From JBNJDW01 sp051745265 (GTDB taxonomy: Bacteria > Pseudomonadota > Alphaproteobacteria > Micavibrionales > CSBR16-224), in assembly GCA_051745265.1 (NCBI GenBank), contig JBNJDW010000021.1, positions 1-15,447 on the forward strand: a stretch of 15,447 bases of DNA. The letters run 5' to 3'. Below, in pieces: positions 7,371-11,700 of this stretch. Under the pieces are notes generated by a model. That model saw only the letters and a program-made list of their open reading frames with translations, ran no database searches and had not been told where the DNA came from. The position numbers were made by a program, and so were the translations under genes. The first letter of the stretch is position 1; every line of letters starts with the position of its first letter.

Positions 7371-8007
7371 TGGCAATCGTCAGCCCGGCATCAGTCGGCC
7401 AGAGTAGGCTGTCATAACGGCTGCGATCGGCAAGCTTTTCATTAAAGGCACGCAGCGTATCACGTGTCGTGCGCCGAACCCGTCCCGGCAGCGTATCCAG
7501 ATAAACAGCCCCCTCGAGCAGCGTATCATCGGCAATGATCAGACCGCCGCGCCGGATGCCTGTATCGGCCCAGTTCAGGTAATCAAGATAGCTTTTTTTA
7601 TCGGCATCAATAAAGACCATATCAAACGGCCCGTGTTTCTGCGATAAAGCGGGCAGGGTTTCTTTGGCATCGCCCGGAATCAGGGTAATATTTTCCCGGT
7701 CAGACAGGCTCGCCCGGGCCAGTTTTTGCCGTTTTTCGTCATGTTCCAGTGTATAGATGTGCCCGCCGGGCGGCAGGGCACCCGCCAGCCAGAGCGCTGA
7801 ATACCCCCCAAGCGTGCCGATTTCAACAATGGATTTAACACCGGCCATTTTAATGATCAGTTGCAGCAACCGGCCTTCAGCCGGGCTGATATGGATGGGA
7901 AAATCATGCGCGGCAATATTTTCACGGGCAGCGACCATATCCGGTGTTTCTGCCGCGTAAAGCTGCTCGATATACTGTGTTTTTAAATCTTTGGCTGAAA
8001 CAGACAT
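7357..8007 (-). CDS. Class I SAM-dependent O-methyltransferase (Methyltransf_3/TrmR-like)
   Basis: A 216-residue protein of the caffeoyl-CoA/catechol O-methyltransferase family. It shows the SAM-binding motif VEIGTLGGYSALWLA (residues 61-75), an acidic ribose-contacting stretch TLEHD (86-90), the metal-binding FIDADKKSYLDY (132-143, Asp134) and GGLIIADDTL (154-163, Asp160/161). Family members methylate phenolic hydroxyls; the bacterial TrmR type methylates 5-hydroxyuridine in tRNA. The sequence alone does not choose between these. Length is normal. The start at 8007 has little Shine-Dalgarno support. It diverges from the TerB-like gene across 70 bases and overlaps the ankyrin gene's 3' end by 14 nt. 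Confidence 0.87.
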   Translation of the reverse strand: MSVSAKDLKTQYIEQLYAAETPDMVAARENIAAHDFPIHISPAEGRLLQLIIKMAGVKSIVEIGTLGGYSALWLAGALPPGGHIYTLEHDEKRQKLARASLSDRENITLIPGDAKETLPALSQKHGPFDMVFIDADKKSYLDYLNWADTGIRRGGLIIADDTLLEGAVYLDTLPGRVRRTTRDTLRAFNEKLADRSRYDSLLWPTDAGLTIAIKAF

Positions 8008-8017
8008 AAAAATTTCA

Positions 8018-8046
8018 TTGGTTGTTTGCTATGCTCTCTCTATAAT
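8018..8046 (+). promoter_or_regulatory. Sigma70-type promoter of the TerB-like gene
   Basis: TTGGTT (8018-8023), a 17-bp spacer and a perfect TATAAT (8041-8046). Transcription would start near 8053, giving a leader of about 25 nt that contains the AAGGAAAAAG ribosome-binding site at 8065-8074. Confidence 0.65.
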
Positions 8047-8077
8047 CAACGGAAAGGAATTTTAAAAGGAAAAAGTC

Positions 8078-8563
8078 ATGTCCGAACCAATTTCAAACAG
8101 TCGTTATACAATGTGGCGCGCTATTATCGCGCTGGCCCATGCCGATCATGTCGTCACGCAGGAAGAAAAAGATTTCATCATGAAAAAGCTGGAGAGCCTG
8201 CCTTTTTCAACGGAGCAAAGAACCCAGTTGCTTGAAGATATGGAAGAATCCCCGGATATCGAAGCATTGCTGCCGGACATTACCGAGCCTGTCGATCGCA
8301 GCATGCTGGTGTATTATGGGCGCCTTCTGGTCTGGTCTGACGGCGAATATGCCCTTCAGGAAGAAAAGCTGCTTAAGCTGATGAATATGAATGCCCTGAC
8401 ACAGGTTGATCTGGACAAGGCACTCAGCGAATCAAAGGACTATGCCCGGCAATATGCGGATCGCTATGAGCAAAGTCTTAAAGAAGAGGAACGGGGCGAT
8501 CACGGTCCGTTTCTTACAGCCTTTGACTGGATTAACGACTTTATCAATAAAATCCGTGGTTAA
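8078..8563 (+). CDS. TerB-like protein
   Basis: A 161-residue, acidic, all-helical protein. The paired acidic patterns AHADHVVTQEEKDFI (residues 20-34) and VWSDGEYALQEEKLL (85-99) resemble the two metal-binding repeats of TerB-like domains. TerB-family proteins are linked to tellurite resistance and other stress or membrane-associated functions, but the biochemical role of stand-alone members is unsettled. It lacks a membrane helix. The ATG at 8078 has a good Shine-Dalgarno sequence and a clear promoter upstream. No other ter genes are in the window, so tellurite resistance should not be assumed. Its TAA stop lies inside the palindromic terminator shared with the next, convergent gene. Confidence 0.75.
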   Translation: MSEPISNSRYTMWRAIIALAHADHVVTQEEKDFIMKKLESLPFSTEQRTQLLEDMEESPDIEALLPDITEPVDRSMLVYYGRLLVWSDGEYALQEEKLLKLMNMNALTQVDLDKALSESKDYARQYADRYEQSLKEEERGDHGPFLTAFDWINDFINKIRG

Positions 8564-8592
8564 TAACGCTCTGTACTGTACAGGGCGTTATT
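8562..8592. terminator. Bidirectional palindromic terminator
   Basis: Arms AATAACGCTCTGTAC (8562-8576) and GTACAGGGCGTTATT (8578-8592) are complementary apart from one G-T pair, around a single central base. The physical loop would need to open several central pairs. Both flanking convergent genes have their stop codons within the arms (TAA at 8561-8563 on +, TAA at 8590-8588 on -). The T-tracts on both sides are short (GTTATT). Confidence 0.6.
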
Positions 8593-8836
8593 TGCCGAGC
8601 CAGATATCACGGGTCATTTTATCATAGCCATGTGATGAACTGGGCAGGGGCCCGACAACATCCGAATCGCTGGCGGGCATTGCCCCTGTCATTGTTTTGA
8701 CCTTCAGGGCGGCATCAAAATCCGAGCGTGCCTTGACGACGTGTTTTTGAAATTTACCGCTTAAACGGATAAACACCGCATAATAGCCGGTTTGATCAGG
8801 GATGACTTGTGCGCGTTGCGAATGATTATAAAACAT
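8588..8836 (-). CDS. Small protein of unknown function (82 aa)
   Basis: An upstream in-frame ATG (8869) exists, but the ATG at 8836 is preceded by a textbook AAGGAGAAAACC, so I take it as the start. The 82-residue protein has a basic, beta-rich looking N-terminal half (QTGYYAVFIRLSGKFQKHVVKARSDFDAALKVKTMTG) and a Ser/Pro/Gly-rich C-terminus ending DIWLGK. No membrane helix, signal peptide or known motif is visible and I cannot assign a family. The strong ribosome-binding site and the shared palindromic terminator argue that it is real. A sigma54-like element lies upstream. Confidence 0.6.
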   Translation of the reverse strand: MFYNHSQRAQVIPDQTGYYAVFIRLSGKFQKHVVKARSDFDAALKVKTMTGAMPASDSDVVGPLPSSSHGYDKMTRDIWLGK

Positions 8837-8871
8837 GGTTTTCTCCTTACTGGTTATGTGTTTTAACATAA

Positions 8872-8887
8872 TGCAGTAACTGTGCCA
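8872..8887 (-). promoter_or_regulatory. Candidate sigma54 (-24/-12) promoter
   Basis: On the minus strand the sequence reads CTGGCAC-A-GTTA-CTGCA, close to the YTGGCACG-N4-TTGCW consensus, with the required 10 bases between the GG and GC dinucleotides. It would start transcription about 25 nt upstream of the ATG at 8836. I could not recognise an activator binding site. Confidence 0.35.
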
Positions 8888-9003
8888 GTTTTATGTATTT
8901 GTTGGGTTATCCGCTTTTAAAATAAAATAAAAGCACGCAAGTCGGGCCCGGTCTTTGTATAAAGCAGGCCGAAAATCACCCGATTGCCGGTTTAAATTGA
9001 AAA

Positions 9004-9540
9004 TCAGGGCAGGGGCGGCGGATTATCATTCAAGGTGCGAAGCCAGGCGATCATATCCGCGCGGTTACCGGTCTTTTGCATGCCGGGGAAGTTCATCTTG
9101 GTGCCGGGGATGTAAGCCTTTGGTTTATAAAGGAACTGGTTTAGATCTTCATAGTTCCAAACACCGCCTTTATCTTTCATAGCATCGGAATAGGCAAAAT
9201 CATCATGGCTGCCTTTTTCGTTGCCAACCGTATTCCAAAGATTAGGGCCAAGGCCGTTGGCGCCGCCTTTTTCAAAGGTATGGCAGGCCGCGCAGGCGCG
9301 GGACAGCTTTTGACCTTTTTCGACATCGGCATCCGCCAGCAGATCATTGATCGGGTCGGGGCCGGCAGGTTCAGTCTCGGCAGGCATACCGGCGGTTTCA
9401 CTTTCCGGAACCTCGATGGTGTAGCCATTTTCTACAGTATCGCTGTCATGGTAAATCAACTCGGAGACAAAACCGGCCAGATAGGCAAAAATGCCGGCGA
9501 TCAGAATAGCTGCAAAAATTTTGTTGGTTTCAAGATTCAT
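9004..9540 (-). CDS. Membrane-anchored class I cytochrome c (c-552/CycM-like)
   Basis: A 178-residue electron carrier. Residues 7-25 form an uncleaved-looking N-terminal anchor helix. Residues 32-66 are a Pro/Glu-rich linker of the kind that tethers the domain in the periplasm. From 68 on there is a class I cytochrome c domain with one haem site, CAACH (Cys83, Cys86, His87), GLGPNLW (96-102) and distal ligand Met149 in PGTKMNFPGM. CycM-type proteins shuttle electrons from the bc1 complex to an aa3 oxidase. The ATG at 9540 has a weak AAAAAGAG site upstream. The gene starts 36 nt after the gpt stop on the same strand, so the two are probably co-transcribed. Confidence 0.93.
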   Translation of the reverse strand: MNLETNKIFAAILIAGIFAYLAGFVSELIYHDSDTVENGYTIEVPESETAGMPAETEPAGPDPINDLLADADVEKGQKLSRACAACHTFEKGGANGLGPNLWNTVGNEKGSHDDFAYSDAMKDKGGVWNYEDLNQFLYKPKAYIPGTKMNFPGMQKTGNRADMIAWLRTLNDNPPPLP

Positions 9541-9576
9541 CGAAGGGCTCTTTTTCTTTGATTATTTGTCCTGTTT

Positions 9577-10068
9577 TTATCCCAGATTACGCATATCGGC
9601 AATAGGCTGGCTGAATTTTAATTCAATATCCCAGGGGAAATGGATCCAGGTGTTCTGGCTGACCTCGGTAATAAACGTATCGACCATCGGCAGGCCGTCC
9701 GGTTTGGCATAGACCGTGGCAATATGGGCCTTGGGCAGTTTTTCACGGATAATTTTGGCGGTGTTGCCGGTATCGACCAGATCATCAATGATCAACCAGT
9801 TTTCGCCATCATTTTCGTCTTCGAATCCTTTAAGGATTTTGGATTCGCGCTGGTCCTGATGGTCATAGCTGGAAATACAGAAGGTTTCGATCAGTTTGAT
9901 ATCAAGTTCACGGGCAATAATTGCCGCCGGAACCATGCCGCCGCGGGTGATGGCGATAATGCCTTTCCAGTCGCCTTTTTCAACCAGACGCCAGGCCAGT
10001 GCCTTGGAGTGGCGGTGGAATTCTTCCCATGAAACCGGGAAATCGAGTGGTGGTGGTGTATTGGACAT
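9577..10068 (-). CDS. gpt: Xanthine phosphoribosyltransferase
   Basis: A 163-residue purine salvage enzyme that converts xanthine (and guanine) with PRPP to XMP (GMP). It shows the PRPP-binding signature LIIDDLVDTGNT (residues 92-103), the RGG loop (42-44) in ITRGGMVPAAIIAREL, and the base-contact region QNTWIHFPWD (138-147), as in E. coli Gpt. Length is close to the family norm of about 152. The open frame extends to 10131, but the ATG at 10068 is preceded by AGGA eight bases upstream and matches the family's N-terminus. A sigma70-like promoter lies at 10103-10131. The cytochrome c gene follows 36 nt downstream. Confidence 0.9.
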   Translation of the reverse strand: MSNTPPPLDFPVSWEEFHRHSKALAWRLVEKGDWKGIIAITRGGMVPAAIIARELDIKLIETFCISSYDHQDQRESKILKGFEDENDGENWLIIDDLVDTGNTAKIIREKLPKAHIATVYAKPDGLPMVDTFITEVSQNTWIHFPWDIELKFSQPIADMRNLG

Positions 10069-10102
10069 GATGGATCCTATCTGCGCCGATAAATATCCCA
10101 TT

Positions 10103-10131
10103 TTTATAGCCAAATTTACGCCGGACTGCAA
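10103..10131 (-). promoter_or_regulatory. Sigma70-like promoter of gpt
   Basis: On the minus strand: TTGCAG, a 17-bp spacer, then TATAAA. The predicted start near 10096 gives a leader of about 28 nt. It would drive gpt and probably the cytochrome gene. Confidence 0.5.
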
Positions 10132-10149
10132 TCAATTATCCGAATCCTG

Positions 10150-10211
10150 TTGACGAAAACGAAAAACGTGTCATATTATTCTTGTTGACACAACGCTAAT
10201 TGACTTAATAA
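10150..10211 (+). promoter_or_regulatory. Candidate promoters of the cold-shock gene
   Basis: TTGACG (10150-10155) with an 18-bp spacer to TATTAT (10174-10179) predicts a start near 10186 and a leader of about 130 nt. A second consensus TTGACA at 10185-10190 has poorer -10 partners (TAATAA at 10206-10211 with a 15-bp spacer, or ATAACT with 17). Two starts are possible; the first is better spaced. Confidence 0.5.
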
Positions 10212-10212
10212 C

Positions 10213-10254
10213 TCGAAGACGACGACTCGAACACGACTAATCGAATACGACTAT
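10213..10254 (+). repeat. Three 14-nt tandem repeats in the cold-shock leader
   Basis: Three contiguous units of exactly 14 nt: TCGAAGACGACGAC (10213-10226), TCGAACACGACTAA (10227-10240) and TCGAATACGACTAT (10241-10254). The core TCGAANACGAC is constant. They lie in the predicted untranslated leader, about 60-100 nt ahead of the start codon. Possible roles are protein-binding sites on DNA or RNA, or a structural element. Confidence 0.8.
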
Positions 10255-10264
10255 TAATGATGCT

Positions 10265-10312
10265 TTGGCCTTGAGTCTTTGTTCAACCTGAAAAATAATC
10301 TAAGGAGGCCAA
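10265..10312 (+). promoter_or_regulatory. Anti-Shine-Dalgarno helix in the cold-shock leader
   Basis: TTGGCCTT (10265-10272) can pair with GAGGCCAA (10305-10312): seven Watson-Crick pairs plus one G-T. The second arm covers most of the AAGGAGG ribosome-binding site (10302-10308), so this fold would mask initiation at the ATG at 10315. Whether it forms, and at what temperature, is inferred from complementarity only. Confidence 0.4.
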
Positions 10313-10314
10313 TA

Positions 10315-10518
10315 ATGGCATCAGGTACAGTAAAATGGTTTAACCCAGAAAAAGGTTTTGGTTTCATCGTTCCGGATGACGGCGGTAAGGACGTATTCGT
10401 TCATATCACTGCTGTTCGCGACGCAGGTCTGCAGACGCTTGACGAAGGTCAGAAAGTTACTTTCGACCTTGAAGATAGCCGTGGTAAAACATGTGCAGCT
10501 GATCTGAAAACCGCCTAA
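10315..10518 (+). CDS. CspA-family cold-shock protein
   Basis: A 67-residue single cold-shock domain protein, a cytoplasmic RNA/DNA-binding chaperone. It has both RNA-binding motifs, KGFGFI (RNP1, residues 13-18) and VFVHI (RNP2, 27-31), within the usual opening MASGTVKWFNPEKGFGFI. Length is typical. The open frame begins at 10279, but the ATG at 10315 directly follows a strong AAGGAGG and gives the family's N-terminus. The long upstream region with tandem repeats and a possible Shine-Dalgarno-masking helix suggests post-transcriptional control, as known for E. coli cspA, although the leader sequence itself is not recognisably related. A strong terminator ends the transcript. Which csp paralogue this is cannot be said. 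Confidence 0.95.
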   Translation: MASGTVKWFNPEKGFGFIVPDDGGKDVFVHITAVRDAGLQTLDEGQKVTFDLEDSRGKTCAADLKTA

Positions 10519-10536
10519 CGGTATATCAGTTTCAAG

Positions 10537-10572
10537 AAAAAGCCCGGCGCGGATTTCCCGCCGGGCTTTTTT
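10537..10572 (+). terminator. Strong intrinsic terminator of the cold-shock gene
   Basis: GCCCGGCG (10542-10549) pairs with CGCCGGGC (10559-10566) across a 9-nt loop, followed by six T (10567-10572). An A-run ahead of the stem can pair with the T-run, so it could also act on the opposite strand. Confidence 0.92.
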
Positions 10573-10639
10573 AATGCGCTTTTAAGTTTTTCCGGTTACA
10601 CTGGGAGGAGCTAGGGGATTAAAAAAGGGGAGTTACTTA

Positions 10640-10828
10640 ATGTCTATTGCCGCCGCCGGCGCCGCCGCTGTTGGAACAACACAAGCCATGCAGCAGGCCG
10701 TTGCCAGTATGAAAGCCGCCGTTGAATCACAACAGGCTGCTGCCGAAATGCTCACCCAAGCCGCCGAAGACGGCGCCAGCCTTGCCGCATCAGGATCGCG
10801 CGGCACCAATCTGAATATTACGGTCTAA
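10640..10828 (+). CDS. Small Ala-rich protein, YjfB-like (paralogue of the 11400 gene)
   Basis: A 62-residue protein rich in Ala and Gln, predicted as one long helix (residues 3-42) plus a short tail ending TNLNITV. It is clearly related to the 68-residue protein at 11400: both start MS, then AAGAA, TQA, QQA and AS, with a helix of similar spacing, and end in a Leu-Asn/Asp-Ile-x-Val motif. The pattern recalls the YjfB 'putative motility protein' family (short helix, terminal I-D-I-like motif), but the match is by eye. GGGGAG about 9 nt ahead of the ATG is a good ribosome-binding site. The first codons are extremely GC-rich. No signal peptide is present. Confidence 0.65.
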   Translation: MSIAAAGAAAVGTTQAMQQAVASMKAAVESQQAAAEMLTQAAEDGASLAASGSRGTNLNITV

Positions 10829-10860
10829 GTATATCTGAATAGTTTTGAATGTAGGCTGCT

Positions 10861-11307
10861 ATGAATCTGACCGTCAGCACAGAAAACTGGCCTGTGATCA
10901 GTAGTTTTAAATTTCAGATTTTTGGTGCATTGATATTCTTTTGTACGCTCAAACTGATAATGTTGTTTAGTGACCTTTCAACTTTCGAAGGCTTTTTTTT
11001 CTTTTCACTCGTCGTTTTGTCCACCTTCCTGGGGTATGCCAGCATGATTGCTTTATGCGCCATGCGGGCCAATTCTTTTGGCCAGTCCCCGACATTGATT
11101 ATTGCCATAGGCTTATGGTTGCTGTTTGCCTTTGCTCTATACCTGTTCGGCGGCTCCTATCTTTCTTTCCCTGTAGAGCAGATGATACTGCTTGATGGTA
11201 TAATGAGAGTTTCGGGATCAGCGCTTTTGGTATATATGGTATTTTTATCATTGCCCTGGCCGATGAAGAAAACAGAAGACAGGGAATCTGCAAAAGATGT
11301 TCTGTAA
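10861..11307 (+). CDS. Four-TM membrane protein of unknown function
   Basis: A 148-residue hydrophobic protein with about four membrane helices (near residues 16-37, 44-66, 77-97 and 109-131) and a short charged C-terminal tail (KKTEDRESAKDVL). I do not recognise a family. It lies 33 nt after the first small Ala-rich gene and 92 nt before its paralogue, all on the plus strand, so it may share a transcript with the former. AGG lies about 6 nt ahead of the ATG. The third base and overall composition look more AT-rich than the housekeeping genes, judged by eye. It could be a partner of the small proteins, but nothing in the sequence proves it. Confidence 0.6.
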   Translation: MNLTVSTENWPVISSFKFQIFGALIFFCTLKLIMLFSDLSTFEGFFFFSLVVLSTFLGYASMIALCAMRANSFGQSPTLIIAIGLWLLFAFALYLFGGSYLSFPVEQMILLDGIMRVSGSALLVYMVFLSLPWPMKKTEDRESAKDVL

Positions 11308-11335
11308 TTTTAATCTCATGTTTTTTATGTCTTAA

Positions 11336-11371
11336 CCTCCCCTTAATCCTGAACCTGTTAGGGTGGGGAGG
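11336..11371 (+). promoter_or_regulatory. Inverted repeat ahead of the second small-protein gene
   Basis: CCTCCCC (11336-11342) and GGGGAGG (11365-11371) are perfect complements, with an inner CCT/AGG pair able to extend the stem. There is no T-run on either strand, so an intrinsic terminator is unlikely. It is a candidate operator or a 5' leader hairpin for the gene at 11400. Confidence 0.45.
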
Positions 11372-11399
11372 TGTAAAAACGAAAAACAGGAGATTTTAC

Positions 11400-11606
11400 A
11401 TGTCTGTTAATGCCGCCGGTGCTGCCGGCTCAACTCAGGCCGCGCAGCAAGCGATCGCAAGCCTCCAGACTGCTACAAAAGCAGATCAGGGTGCTGCCAA
11501 GCTTCTGGCCGAAGGCTCTCAAAATAACAGTGGTGGTGCCAAGGCCGATCAACTGCTTTCTGCTGCGAATGAGTCGCAGAATGCCGGCCTGGACATCTCT
11601 GTCTGA
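11400..11606 (+). CDS. Small Ala-rich protein, YjfB-like (paralogue of the 10640 gene)
   Basis: A 68-residue protein reading MSVNAAGAAGSTQAAQQAIA, then a Gln/Ala helix, a Gly/Ser-rich break (about 42-48) and the tail AGLDISV. The N-terminal 40 residues and the C-terminal motif align with the 62-residue protein at 10640; this copy has a few extra residues in the middle. The terminal Leu-Asp-Ile-x-Val is what suggests the YjfB-like family, which is near motility genes in some bacteria but has no proven function. The ATG has AGGAG 7 nt upstream, an excellent site. A perfect 7-bp inverted repeat sits in the spacer. No terminator is obvious downstream. Confidence 0.68.
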   Translation: MSVNAAGAAGSTQAAQQAIASLQTATKADQGAAKLLAEGSQNNSGGAKADQLLSAANESQNAGLDISV

Positions 11607-11700
11607 TTGATTTTTTATCTAAAAATCTAAATATGCGTATCAGCCCGGCATGACCTCATGTCGCGCTGGCACGTATTTTCCTATGTCATGGGGCGTGGGT

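Noticed and set aside
8078..8563. Tellurite resistance cluster (TerB-like gene plus TehB-like methyltransferase)
   Set aside because: The two genes are about 2.7 kb apart in separate transcription units and no other ter or teh gene is present. Both families are broad.
8931..9003. Terminator downstream of the cytochrome c gene
   Set aside because: Only short broken complementarity (CTTT/AAAG with mismatched flanks) and no T-run next to it on the minus strand.
10213..10254. CRISPR array or attachment site
   Set aside because: The units are contiguous 14-mers without spacers, and there is no cas gene, integrase or tRNA nearby.
11609..11627. GATTTTT/AAAAATC hairpin after the second small-protein gene
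   Set aside because: A 7-bp, almost pure A-T stem in AT-rich DNA is too weak to call a terminator.
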